64,000 bases of DNA from Selaginella tamariscina (Eukaryota > Streptophyta > Lycopodiopsida > Selaginellales > Selaginellaceae). The first letter of the stretch is position 1, and each line of letters begins with the position of its first letter. The position numbers and the translations under genes were made by a program. The notes below the pieces were generated by a model, which saw nothing but the letters and a program-made list of their open reading frames with translations, searched no databases and was not told where the DNA came from. Shown in pieces: positions 11,072-21,930 of this stretch. The stretch lies in the NCBI GenBank assembly GCA_003024785.1, contig PUQB01000063.1, positions 650,641 through 714,640 on the forward strand, given 5' to 3'.

Positions 11072-11863
11072 TCATGCAACATGTCCCCAACCTCGGCACT
11101 CATAGCACTGAATGTTCTGCCCATGACCATGACCATGACCACACCGACCAGCAACTTGGCCTGGGCCCCTTCTATGGCCTGAGGACTTGTCCTCCAGCTG
11201 AACAGCACCCAACTCCATCGGATGGAGAAGAAGTTCTAGGAATAGGTGCCAACACAGGATACACATGTTGTGCTGCACCCAACGAGTTCGCAAATCACTG
11301 TGTAATCTACAAGGCCTCCTCCACAGTTGAACGATCAAATCCTTCCACCAAGCCAGCCAAATCAAGGCGAAGAGCTGGCCACAACAGGCCAAATTGTACC
11401 CGTTCTGTCATGTTTGGATATGCACGATTGACCACGTTTTGAAACTTGATCCCAAATCATTGAACGGTCTCTCCCGACACTTGCTTCAAGTTGTGAAGCT
11501 CACGAAAAGCTGCAGCGGAATCCTCAGGCTTACCAAAAGCTTGCTTAAACCGTTGGGACAAGATGTTCCAATTTTGTCAATCAAGAACGAGGACACCATT
11601 ATACCATTGTAAGGCAAGTCCTTGTAGACACTTCGGGAACTTTCGCAACCACTGGGATTCATACCATCCATGGTAATCAACAATCCCTTGAAAGTGTTTC
11701 CACCAATGGTACATGTATACTCCAACTTCCCCCTTGAAGAACTCTGGACGAACACATGGATTTGAACCAAAAGGTGTGGATTGGAACTCTGCTGCATATT
11801 GGCATTCTGTTGCATTCCTTGGTGAATTTCCCGTAGGAGAGCAGTCTGATTTGCCATGCTCAA
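11072..11863 (-). pseudogene. gypsy gag region
   Basis: The N-terminal piece (11486-11863) includes FRELHNLKQVSG-like residues in broken frames. The C-terminal piece ends in a zinc-knuckle start, CYECRGWGHVA, near 11072-11110. Gag would coat the RNA. It is identified by position next to the 5' LTR and the knuckle, and the frames are broken. Confidence 0.65.
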
Positions 11864-11994
11864 CTATAGTGCATCAAACAACTGCAACCACCTTTCTTCG
11901 GTCGCCATCACGAACAAGAACACAAGGGGAGAAGGAGACAAAAAGAACACAAAAAAAACTAAGCCATAAAAGGACTACCCAACTTCTCCACCAA

Positions 11995-12224
11995 TGAGAG
12001 AGATGTGAATACTAAATATGATTCGATTAGGTCTGACTCTTACAAGGTATTTATACTAAGTGTCTGTTCCAGGATTAGCACTCTTGATGCCAAATAAATC
12101 ATTAGCCAACGCCCAGATTAGCCAGTGCCCAGATTAATGTGCCTGAATCTTGGTGCCACATGGCACCTCCATGGCAAAGTATACGTGGTGTATATATACG
12201 TAGTATATACCATGGAACCTTATA
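11995..12224 (-). repeat. gypsy 5' LTR
   Basis: This 230-bp LTR begins TATAAGGTTCC on the minus strand (the usual TG is mutated to TA) and ends CTCTCA. The next bases inward on the minus strand read TTGGTGGAGAAG. They begin with the TGG expected of a primer site, but the tRNA was not identified. Confidence 0.88.
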
Positions 12225-12420
12225 AATTTAATTTTTTAATTAATAGGAGAGAGACTCATTATTAATTTAATTAACCTAATTTTTTTAATTAACAGGAGAG
12301 TCCCATCTTTAACGGACATGATCTTAATTAAAACTAATAATGAATTATTGGATGTGAGCGTTGATCAGTATTGAGACTTTCAGAACATCAGACCATAGAC
12401 CGGTAAAGGCCTCTTTAATT
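12225..12420 (+). pseudogene. inositol polyphosphate 5-phosphatase, copy A, last recognisable exon
   Basis: After the gypsy element the intron resumes and ends at ATTAACAG (about 12291). The exon at 12292-12399 matches the SWTDRILIKTNNELL and SDHRPV exon of copy C. The W-T-D-R-I motif is damaged here (SLTDMI). A GTAAAG donor follows at about 12400. No later exon is seen. Confidence 0.75.
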
Positions 12421-14093
12421 TGAAATAGGGATTACTCAATAATATTTATTAATATTGTTATTAAAAGGAAAAGGAATTATATACGATAAATTTAAATTAA
12501 ACTTATAATAAGTTATTTTATATGTGTCACTTCTTTAGATATTTATCAAATAAGAACATTATACTCTATAATGTGATATATTTATATATGATAAATATAC
12601 ATGGATATAGTATGTGGTTTTTATACTATTAACACACCCCTATAAAACATTAATAAGAATATTATAATGTGTGTTTTGATTGTGTAAGAAATTTTTTTAA
12701 AAAAAAAAAGAAAGAAAAGTATATATATATATTATTGTGTAAAGTTGCTTATCAAACTTATTCGTATGAAATTGAAATATGTAAATAATAACTTAATTAT
12801 AATGTATGGTGTATGTGTGTGTGTGTGTAAGCATATAAACATATATATTGTAATTTCTTCAAAAAATTTAAAGTTAAAATAAAACTTAATTAAAATATAT
12901 GCTTAACATATACTCCATAAAATATTACAAGATTTAAGATTTAAAAATTAATGTATAAGCCACATATACATTATTATTGTTATCCAAGATTATTAAGATA
13001 TATTAATAGAACTTAAATAAAATTTAAAGTCTAACCCATCTAATTAAGGTATATCTTTATTACATCAGTTTAAACATAGGATTATTAATTATTTTATGAT
13101 TAGAATTTCTTAAATAAAATCTAATCCATCTATTATATTATCTGTATCTGACCCAAATAATAATCTAATTAAATAAATCTCATTATAATATACTGTGTGA
13201 TCGGATTGTATTCACTTAAAAAGAAATAATGATGGTTTATGACAGTCGTGAAGAAATGAATTATGTAACTTTTGGTGAGCAATATAGAACTGTTACTTGT
13301 TTAGTCAATCGTATGGGTTGTTTCGAATAATGATAAGTCTAGTTTATATATACTAGCCAATTATGCTTATACTTCGTGACGACTTGTCTGTATAGTGTGA
13401 CATACTCGTCGCTTGTCCCCAGAACTCTTCAAGAGTCAGTACAAAGTAATATTCCTTAAGTTACACAACGTTTTTGGATACCTCTATTCAAACATTTACT
13501 CAGCTAATCTATATTTAGTATATTATTTCATACAAAAATGATATTATCACGTAATTAAATATTAATGGACTATAATATAAAGTAATATGTTAACTATATA
13601 TATTATAATCCTTTAGAACCAATATACTACTTATTAAGTGTATTATTTTAGATCTTATTATATATTCACATATCAAATTTATATATGGATGCTCATGATC
13701 TGTAAACTTGGCTTAGGCAAGATATTGATTTCTTCTTGAAAGAGAAAGATTATTTGACAAAAAATAATATATTATATAATCAAAGAACCTTGGAAATATT
13801 GTACATCCTTCCAAAAGGAAAAATCACATCTACATAAATAGATTAAAATATTTATTTAGCATCTAAGTCCACTTGATTGAGTCTTTATATTAGTTTAAAT
13901 ATGTTCAACCTCTCGTCTAGGATAATATTAAAATCTTATTGAATTAGTCAAATGTATTATTAAGTTAACATATTATTGTAGTATTGTTAAATAAGGGTCC
14001 AAAGGTTTAATCAAATATATAAGACTCACATGCTGAAAGTCATAAATCATCTAGTTAAAACTTTGTCTATAGTGTACGCTTGTTTTCTAAAGC
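12421..14093. other. AT-rich spacer between 5PTase A and LRR1, duplicated at 23710-26547
   Basis: There is no gene. The first part (about 12470-12660) matches 23778-23950. Later parts (about 12700-14090) match about 25130-26540, so this is the same cassette spacer. A short (TG)n tract lies near 12813-12828. Promoter sequence for the LRR gene is presumably at its right end. Confidence 0.7.
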
Positions 14094-14667
14094 ATGTTGA
14101 GATATTAGTGCTGTTTCTTAGTACTTTAATTGTTGTGTTGCTGCTATTTCACTTAATTATGATGCATCAGTGACTGACTATTAAAGATAAATTAGGTAGA
14201 GATTCCAAAGCCTTAACAAGCTGGAATACTAGCATGGAACTAAAATCATGGGAAGGTGTCAACTGGCAACAGCAGAGAGTGCAAGAACTTTACTTAAACA
14301 ATTCTGAATTGTCTGGTAAGCTTTGGCCATTTTGGTACGACCTTCCATCTCTTAAAATTCTCCATCTTTCTAGCAACAATTTAAGTGGCACACCTTGTCA
14401 TCCTGGTGTGCCACCCTTTCATCCAGCTTGCAAGTTGTTGATCTCTCAAATAATTCATTTTCTATTTAAATTCATGAACAGTAGCACTTTGCAGAAGCTT
14501 TATATTAATAACAACTCATTTTCTGGAGATTTGCCAAGCATATCCGACTTGCATAATTTAATGTGGCTAGATATTTCTTTTAACAATTTTACCATGCAAA
14601 GACCAAGTAATTTGAGACATCTCCGCAAATTAATCTCTTTCCATGCCGGAGCTAATCCTTTGAATAG
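14094..14667 (+). pseudogene. LRR receptor-like protein 1, 5' part
   Basis: It corresponds to the signal peptide, LRR N-cap (NYDAS...TIKDKLGRDSKALTSW) and first repeats (LYLNNSELSGKLWPFW, LKILHLSSNNLSG) of the better preserved LRR2 and LRR3 copies. Small deletions break the signal peptide at 14100 and the N-cap near 14170. A copia element interrupts the gene at 14668, inside the repeat domain. The product would be a secreted, membrane-anchored receptor-like protein. Confidence 0.8.
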
Positions 14668-14817
14668 TGTTCAGAATTAAATCATGGCCGCACCGAGATC
14701 AAACCTCAACCTTGGCGGATAGTACGCGCTGCACAATCCTCGCATTTGTGCTCACGAAGAACCCTAAAATAGGGGTCCCAACCCTAGTATATTGGAGCAT
14801 CAGTTTATGTCTCAACA
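14668..14817 (-). repeat. copia 3' LTR
   Basis: It is 150 bp, bounded by TGTTCAG and CTCAACA on the plus strand, and is the partner of 19228-19379. Confidence 0.93.
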
Positions 14818-15380
14818 CTCCCCGTAAACTGGTGCTCAAAAGACTCCGAGGCCCCCTGGAACAAAGCGAACTTGGTCGGGCCCAGCGGTTTGGTGAGCAC
14901 GTCTGCCACCATCTCATCCGCAGAAGAATGAGCCACCTTCACCAAACCGCCTTCTACAAGCTCCCGAACGTAATGAAACTGAATGAGCACATGCTTGGTC
15001 CGTCCATGATAGACGGGGTTCTTGCTCATAGCAATGCTACTCTGATTGTCACACCAGCTAAGCATGGGGGTTCGTTGCACCGCTCCAAGCTCCTGTAAGA
15101 GTCCCCGCATCCATATAAGCTCCTTGCATCCAGAAGTGAGGGCAATGTACTCAGCCTCTGCAGATGAAAGGGCCACCACACTCTGCCTCTTGCTCCCCCA
15201 CGCAATCGAGGCCCCGCACAATTCCAAAGAGTAGCCAGTGGTGGACCGAGCTCCTTTGTTTGTCCCCCAACTTGCATCAGTGTAAGTGACCAGCTGAGTG
15301 TCACGGCCTGAGAAGCATAGGCCGTGGTGAGGCGTTCCCTTTAGGTACCTGAGTACATGTTGGCAGCCTTCCAATGGCAC
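14818..15380 (-). CDS. copia RNase H domain
   Basis: An open segment carries YTDASWG, SKRQSVVALSSAEAEYIAL, and WCDNQSSIAMSKNPVYHGRTKH-type motifs, ending in the usual ADVLTKPL tail. The catalytic acidic residues D (YTDA), E (AEAEY) and D (CDNQS) are present. The frame reads into the 3' LTR. It is the C-terminal domain of the element's polyprotein and is separated from reverse transcriptase by a frame break near 15400-15500. Confidence 0.88.
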
Positions 15381-15497
15381 AAACTCGGAGCAGATCCAAA
15401 CTGGCTAAGCAGCACAGTGGCATATGCTATGTCCGGTCTAGAGGAAGACACCAGAAACATCAAGCAACCTATGAGGCTGCGGTACGGAATCTCAGAA

Positions 15498-16690
15498 TCA
15501 CATATCTCTCCTCCTCTGAGGCGAGTTCAGATTGACAGCACCGACGAGCATGGGAGTTTCAACTGGACGGCAGTTCTGCATACCAAATCGAGAGAGAAGA
15601 GATTGCACATAGTGCTGCTGGTGAATCTTCAAAGTCCCAGCCTGCATATCCCGCTCAATTTGTAGGCCCAAGAACGTCTTCACCTCTCCCATGTCCTTCA
15701 TCCGAAACCGTTGTGCCAAACTTGCTTTCAACCTGCCAATCCCGTCTTCATCACCTCCAGTGATGAGAAGATCATCCACATACAGGGCAACAATGATCCG
15801 TCCACGACCAACTCCTCGCACATAGACATTGGAATCACTGTGTGTTCTCCGAAAGCCTTGTCGACGCAAAGCTTCATCAAACTTCTGGTACCACACCCGA
15901 GAAGCTTGCTTGAGACCATACAAGGCCTTGTTAAGGCGCCAGGCTCGAGCTGTGTCCCCATGCCCGGAAAGCCTAGGGGAATGCGCATGAAGATCTCCTC
16001 ATGCAAATCCCCATGCAAGAACGCGGTCTTCACATCCATCTGGTGCACTTGCCACCTCCTGGCGTTAGCAAGTGCCAAGAGTGCGCGGACACTAGGCAAC
16101 TTCACCACAGGCGAAAATGTCTCCTCATAGTCAACTCCTCGCACCTGGGTGAAGCCTTTTGCCACGAGTCTAGCTTTGTGTCTGACATCCCCAAGGGGAT
16201 CCACTGTCCGTTTGAAGACCCACTTGTAGTCAACAAGTCGACGTTGGTGTGGGGCAGCACACTCCTCGAATGTGCAATTCTGCACTTGTGCATCCACTTC
16301 GTCCTGAATGGCCCGCTTCCACTCAAGAGACTCCGCTCCGGTCACCGCATCTTCAAAGGTGGAGGGAACCTTCTCATCCACAAACATGCACATCTCGGCT
16401 TCCTCATCAAGTAGAGAAGTGGCATCTTCCAACACCTTGCGAGAAGGCACTCTCGTGCGTGGTCTGTCTGGAGCTACCACAGGATCCGGCATGCCCCCGG
16501 CGAGGGACATGAGGAGGCCGATCAACCTGCTCTGGCTGCTCAGGTGCCAGCTGCTCATGAACATCAACTGGTTGCTCCGGCTGTGCCTGCCGCTCAGGCT
16601 GTTCAGGTGCCAGCTGCTCATGGACATCAGCATCACCTTGATCACCTCGAGCATCACCTGGCAGTTGCTCCCCCAGGGCATCAAGGCCAT
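15498..16690 (-). pseudogene. copia reverse transcriptase region
   Basis: Motifs in order are [59 protein letters not shown], then a frameshift near 15930. After it come [19 protein letters not shown], the catalytic YVDD box (15771-15782) and FLGLQIERD. The domain is complete in content but split by a frameshift. Confidence 0.9.
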
Positions 16691-16889
16691 GGTCTTCCCC
16701 TACGTCCACAAAACCAACTGGGATTAGGGGAGCCAACAAGTCATCGTCAATGAAGGAGTCCACAAGTTGTTCCGTGGAACGACACCATGTGAGGTCATCC
16801 TCAACAAACACCACATCTGTGCTGATGATGGTGCATTTGTCCACCGGGTTCCATAGCCTGTATGCTTTTGACGCATCATCCAACAAAGA

Positions 16890-17593
16890 TCAACTTCTGG
16901 CTCTTGGGGTCCAGCTTCTTCGCAGCTGGTCAGGAATATGGGCATACGCTGTGCAACCAAACACCCTGAGATGGGATACATCAGGCTTCAGACCCGTCCA
17001 TGCTTCCTCAGGTGTTTGCCTTTCAATGCCACAGTTGGCAACCGGTTCTGAACATGCATGGCTACCGCAATAGCCTCCTGCCAAAACTCCTTGCCCAAAT
17101 GTGCATGAGCAAGAAGGCTGCGCTGCATTCACCAGTCCGGTTCTTCCTCTCAGCCACGCCATTCTGTTGGGAGGTGTACCGGGTGGTGACGTGGTGTTGA
17201 ATACCGGCATTCCGACACAACTCTTGCATGGTGGAGTTAAGGTATTCCTTGCCACCGTCCGTGGCAAGGCCTTAAGCTTCTTGCCAACTTGAGTTTCCAC
17301 GCAGCTCTGTACACGCGGAAGGCCTCCACCATCTCATTTTTACGACGTAGGAAGAAAAGTTTGGTGAGGCGACTGAAGTCATCAATGAACGTAAGAACGT
17401 AACGTGCGCCAAAATGACTCGGGACGTCCATGGGCCCACACAGGTCGGAGTGCACCAGCTCCAAGAGCTCTGAAGAGCGGTGCTTTGAAGATCCAAAACT
17501 TCGGCGATGATGTTTGCCCAACACACATGACTCACAAAATGCATGTGAAAAACCAGGCCTCAGATCCAGCCCTTCCACCATGCAGTTGGACAC
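16890..17593 (-). pseudogene. copia integrase region
   Basis: GAG-pre-integrase residues (CESCVLGKHHR) lead into VHSDLCGPMDVPS and TFIDDFSRLTKLFFL. A frame break occurs near 17280. The second part (MAWLRGRTGLVNAA...) covers the D-x-x-G to E region in a shifted frame and ends with LRVFGCTAYAHIPD. At least two frameshifts. Confidence 0.85.
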
Positions 17594-18185
17594 AAGCTCG
17601 TGCAGTGCCTTGTGATGATTGCATGACCCAAAACGACGTTCTCAGCGGCTGCAGCAAGATGAGGGTGTGAGAGAATCTCATACAAGTTTCCACGCGCCTG
17701 GCGTGGAGAACTTTCCTCCCAGTCACACGGAAATCCAACTTGTCATATAAATCTGCACCATGACTAGTAAACACGATCGACTTCCCGTCGTCACACAACC
17801 TTGCCACCGACATAAGGTTTTTCTGCATGCCTGGGACGTGCAAGGCGTCTTTGAACATCATCTCCCCACCGTCCTGAAGTGGGAGTGTCAAAGTGCCTCG
17901 ACCAGCAATGTCCAATCGGGCATTGTTCCCCAACACCACACCACTACTTCTTTGAACTGGGATATACTGTTCAAACATCAACTTGTTATTAGTCATGAGG
18001 CTAGTACAACCTGAATCAAGCACCCAGGAGTGCATCTTCCCGCTGCTCTCAGCATTGAGGGACTCCTCCACTACGAAGGACTCTTCTTCCCATTCACCTT
18101 CTTCACTTTCAACACCGACATTAGCCTTCCCATCTGCATGGGGGCAGTCCCTACCCCAGTGTCCAAACCCTCGCATATCTTGCAT
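17594..18185 (-). CDS. copia zinc knuckle and aspartic protease
   Basis: The zinc knuckle tail GFGHWGRDCPHADGK is followed by the protease motif WVLDSGCTSLMTN (DSG active site). VVLGNNARLDIAGRGT and ALHVPGMQKNLMSVARL then lead toward the integrase. The first half of the knuckle, CKICEG, is in another frame just upstream, so a one-base deletion lies inside the knuckle at about 18170-18180. Confidence 0.87.
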
Positions 18186-19016
18186 TGGTCATGGCCAAGC
18201 CGACCTTCTCGTCCTCGACCCTGCGTCCTCGTGCACCCTTCTCCGGTTCCCCTTTGAAAGCTGCTCGTCCACGTCCACCTCGGCCAGCCCAAGCATTGCC
18301 TGAACCGTGGGCTAGAGGCGGCAAGGGTGCAACAGCATCACGCCCAGCTCATGCTTGGGAACCCGTCGCTTGGCATACATGACTTCATGCAAAGCATTGG
18401 TTTTGGCCTTCTCCTTGCGGAGCAAGGCTGTGGCCACAAGCTTGGCCACCGCCGTTTCAAATGTGAGATTGTCCTCACGATTAAGAGCCTCGACATCCCT
18501 GTCCCACTGAGCAGGGAGGGATCGGTAGAGCTTCACCTTTTGCATGGAATCCGGGATGATATGCTCGTCCCCTTGAGCAGCAAGTTCAGCAAAGAGCCGA
18601 CTCAGCTTGTCCATGCTCCTGCATGTCTCCATCTTCGTAGACACAAGCCTCAAGCTCCGAGTGGATCCGCATGACTTCCATATCGGTCTTTTTCCCGTAG
18701 GTGTCCGACAACCACTTCCAAACTTCAGCAGGGGACTTGTCAGTATCCACCTTGAGCATAATCCCCGGGCTGAGGTAAGTGCAGATGCAGCCCACGGCGT
18801 GCTCAGCCCGCACTTTCCACTCTTGATGGATTCTAAGGGTCTCATTGGAGTTGCCCTCCGGCGGCTCCGGGTCAGTCCCACGGACGAGCCCAAAAACTCC
18901 TTTGACACGAAGCCGAGTCTCAACAACTTCTTCCACAACAGAAAGTTCTGCCCCTTGAACACAAAGGGCTTGCTCCCACACGAGCTTCCAAAGGAATCCT
19001 CACCAGATTCAGCCAT
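18186..19016 (-). pseudogene. copia gag region
   Basis: Starts at the ATG at 19016 (MAESGEDSFGSS), then FVFKGQNFLLWKKLL, the usual copia Gag opening. Frameshifts near 18870-18900 and about 18590 move the continuing text (EVWKWLSDTYGKKTDMEVMRI, SRLFAELAAQGDEHIIPDS, RYRSLPAQWD-like) between frames. It would form the particle shell. Confidence 0.82.
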
Positions 19017-19020
19017 GGCC

Positions 19021-19200
19021 TCCCACTAGGCTACATTACACATTGATCCTTACCAAATTCGGTCATGGCCTCCCACTAGGCTACATTACACATTGATCCT
19101 TACAGATTCGGTCATGGCCTTCCACTAGGCTACATTACACATTGATCCTTACCAGATTCGGTCATGGCCTCCCACTAGGCTACATTACACATTGATCCTC
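19021..19200 (-). repeat. tandem 50-bp repeat in the copia leader with gag-like mini-ORFs
   Basis: Four units of about 50 bp start at 19021, 19071, 19120 and 19170 (the last is partial). On the minus strand the three full units each contain ATGACCGAAT(C/T)TG. This opens a 10-12 codon ORF (MTESGKDQCVM then TAG in the cleanest unit) that imitates the gag start MAESGED at 19016. The repeat lies between the primer site and gag. Confidence 0.9.
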
Positions 19201-19215
19201 GCCCAGATCGGAAGA

Positions 19216-19227
19216 GCTCTAATACCA
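19216..19227 (-). other. copia primer binding site
   Basis: The minus strand reads TGGTATTAGAGC directly after the 5' LTR. This is one base away from the common initiator-Met-tRNA site TGGTATCAGAGC. Confidence 0.88.
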
Positions 19228-19379
19228 TGTTCAGAATTAAATCACGGCCGCACCGAGATCAAACCTCAAACCCTAGCGGATAGTACACGCTGCACAACTG
19301 CTCGCATTCGTGCTCACAAAAGAACCCTAAAACAGGGTCCCAACCCTAGTATATTGGAGCATCAATTTATGTCTCAACA
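19228..19379 (-). repeat. copia 5' LTR
   Basis: It is 152 bp with TG...CA ends and is the partner of 14668-14817. Confidence 0.93.
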
Positions 19380-20932
19380 AATAATACTCTTCATAATCTG
19401 TTTAAACCCAAAGGATTTCCAGCGTTAAAATACCTTTCTCTTCCTGAGTGTGAACTTCAAGGTTCTATTCCACGTAATGTATGTAATATTTCGTTCATTG
19501 GTTGTGCTTTATATATGGGCAACAGACTTGTTGGTAGAATACCAGAATGCATGGGCAATATCAAAAATCTTCAGGTAAAGCATTTAAATAAAACTCTTAT
19601 ATAGAAATAATCTTGTGCATTTACAGAGACTTGACCTTGATACTAATGGATTTACTGGACATATACCAACTCATATTTGCAATCTTCACTCTCTTGTCCA
19701 ATTGCGATTAAGAGGCAACAATCTAAATGGGACAATTCCAAAGTGTCTGGGGAACTTGAAGAATCTCGAGCAGTTGGATTTGGGCGATAACAAGCTTATT
19801 GGCATTATACCCGACGACTGCTAAATCTGGCTCATTTGAAATATTTATCTCTGCACTATAATAAGCTTTCAGGTGGATTATCCTCTGATATATCGAACTT
19901 AACGAGCTTGCAGGTATTGTTATTAAAGCAAAACTCTCTGCATGGTCGAATTCCAAATACCATTGGTAATTTGTCCAGCCTTGTGTTTTTGGCGTTGGAC
20001 AATAATGAGTTCAGTGGCAGTCTCCCTGATAGTATTTCTGGTACAATCGAATATATGTTTCTTGATGATAACAGCTTAAGTGGACCAATCCCAAACAGTT
20101 TAGCACCTCAGATATGCTCTTCTGCACAAAGATTATCCTTTGGTTACACAATCTTGAGTCACTATTCCTGCGTGGTTTGGCAACTGTAGTAAGTTATGGT
20201 TTTTTCTTTGCATAGTAATAATTTGCATGGAACTGTACCACGAGAACTTGGCAACCTGTCTCTTTATCAAAATCTTAACGTATTCCGACAAAGAAGAGAA
20301 ATTAATTGCGATATGTGCGATTTCAGATTCAGTTTGAATTCTGACATTCATGGTCATATGACATTAATCAATTTAAACTCGAGCTTGATTTAGGTGACAA
20401 CTTGTTAAGTGGTAATATACATACTGTAAGCTTACAAGTATTACGGCTTGGCAACAATAAGCTCTCTGGTTCCATCCCTCCTCGGCTTGCAAATGCAGTT
20501 TCACTACTTTATATTGACATAGCTAATAACAGCTTAGAGGGTAATATTCCAGAAGAGTTTGTGAATCTGAGCTTTCTCTCAGTTTTCAAGGTCTCACAAC
20601 AATCTCACGGGGTCTATTCCCAGTGGTGGCCAACTTCTCACGCTAAATGCTTCTTGGTTTGAAGGAAATCCAGGTCTTTGTGGGCTCCCACTCAACAGAA
20701 CGTGTAACTTCACCACCCCAACTATTTCAGTTGTTGAAAACAGTGATAATGCTACCATTTTTACGATTGTTAATGGTTTTGTTATCGGACTTGCAGTTGC
20801 TTTTCTACCAGGGGTGTTGGGAGGTTATTTCTACTTTGGTGTTAAATATACTAACAAGTATTTTAAGAACATGAGATTATACAGAATCAAAATTCAACAT
20901 CTGAGGGCTCATCGTCTTCTTCTCATGGAATA
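19380..20932 (+). pseudogene. LRR receptor-like protein 1, 3' part
   Basis: It resumes with AATAATACTCTTCAT exactly where LRR2 continues. Plant-type repeats follow (LQRLDLDTNGFTGHIP, LRLRGNNLNGTIPKCLG, LEQLDLGDNKLIGIIP, LEGNIPEEF). An intron at about 19575-19625 separates repeats, with donor CAGGTAAAG and acceptor TTTACAG. The C-cap (GNPGLCGLPLN type), Ser/Thr-poor juxtamembrane segment and a hydrophobic segment (AVAFLPGVLGGYFYF type) end in a short tail, so the family is receptor-like protein without a kinase. Frameshifts occur at about 19820, 20160, 20390 and 20600-20760. The last stop is near 20930. Confidence 0.82.
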
Positions 20933-21399
20933 AACACATTTACTTTCGTTTGTATGTTTATGGTTTGGTTTGTAATATTAGTAATAGATTTTATTTAAGA
21001 CTAAATTTATTTACTTTGATTGCAAGAAACAAAAAACTTGTTAGTAACATGAAATTTGACCACCCCATCGTAACACCACCCGATTTTAAATTATAAAGTT
21101 TGCAATAGGCCAATTTTGCAATTACTAATAGGCATCTTATAATTATAATTAGTAATAACATAATTATAATTGCAAGATCTAATTTGTATGTGTCAGAAAG
21201 AGAACACCTTGGGTGTGGTTGTGTGTGGCTGTCGTAGGTGTGTCTAAGAGAAAGACTGTGTTTCTTAGTGATCTGATGTGTCTATATGGTGATGGAAAGT
21301 GTTGTGAAGCCTGTTTTTTTTTTTTTTTTTTTTATGTTAATCCTCTAAATCAAACACTACTAAAGGCTTAGGTACTAAGGAGAATATTCTTGATTTTCT
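20933..21399. other. LRR1 downstream spacer
   Basis: Homologous to 29130-29640 and, inverted, to about 54700-55150. It contains a T-run at about 21316-21334 and a GTGTGT-rich stretch at about 21215-21245. No gene. Confidence 0.6.
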
Positions 21400-21930
21400 T
21401 ATTAACAGACTTGCAATTGTCAGTCGCTTGTGTAATTATATGACAACCAGCTGAATGGTATAATTCCTGCATGGTTGGGTAGCTTTGACTCAAGGAACTG
21501 GTTCTTTTCAGAGATATACCACCTTACCAAGTCAGCTGGCAAACCTTAAGTAATAATCCTTCGTTACAACCAACTCTTCCAGGTAGCAGCACCAACATCT
21601 TTTTCTTGGAATCCAGATTCCTGTAGACTAATTGGAGTTATAAATTAGAGTGCACATGCTCTCATCCTTGGACCTGCATTTCACATCAACCAATAACTAG
21701 AAATCTCCTTGGCTTTCTAGTACCATTCCTGCTGATCTTGCAAATACAGTGTCATTGACTTATCTTCATAAGGAACTTAGAACCTCATGGGTTGAATGTC
21801 AACCGTAGGGCAGTTTATCACCCTTAAAAATAATTTGTGTTTTTTAGGGAAACTTGGATCGACGTGGTCTTCCATTGGAAAACAGATGTGATTTGCCTAT
21901 GCCACCTAAGATGATGCTCAATGAGATGGG
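21400..21930 (+). pseudogene. fragment of a second LRR gene
   Basis: LRR-like text is spread over several frames: DNQLNGIIPAWLGS near 21440, PAD-LANTVSLTYLHKEL near 21735, and a C-cap-like LDRRGLPLENRCDLPMPPK near 21850-21910. It differs from LRR1 downstream sequence and looks like the 3' end of a related receptor-like gene. The inverted counterpart is at 54094-54690. Unit 2 lacks it. Confidence 0.6.

Larger units (their letters stand above)
7460..12224 (-). mobile_element. Ty3/gypsy LTR retrotransposon in the last intron of 5PTase copy A
   Basis: The 4.77-kb element is bounded by two LTRs, 7460-7676 and 11995-12224. The internal order on the minus strand is gag, protease, reverse transcriptase, RNase H, integrase, which defines Ty3/gypsy. 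A purine-rich tract lies next to the 3' LTR. Several frameshifts and stops make it non-autonomous. Its integration splits the AT-rich last intron of the 5-phosphatase pseudogene. No clear 5-bp target duplication remains. Confidence 0.92.
14668..19379 (-). mobile_element. Ty1/copia LTR retrotransposon inserted in LRR1
   Basis: The 4.71-kb element has 150- and 152-bp LTRs that start TGTTCAGAATTAAATC and end TCTCAACA. The flanking target duplication is AATAG/AATAA, and the uninterrupted LRR2 reads AATAA at the same place. On the minus strand the order is PBS, gag, protease, integrase, reverse transcriptase, RNase H, which is the copia order. GC content is much higher than in the host DNA. The LTRs differ at roughly ten to fifteen positions, and a few frameshifts break the polyprotein, so the insertion is fairly young but not fresh. 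Confidence 0.95.

Noticed and set aside
19205..19217. Adapter contamination
   Set aside because: The 13-mer overlaps a proper primer binding site and the flanking element is continuous on both sides with correct LTR structure, so a native sequence is more likely.
14094..20932. LRR receptor kinase
   Set aside because: The gene ends in a short tail after the membrane segment in all three copies. No kinase motifs follow, so receptor-like protein is the better call.
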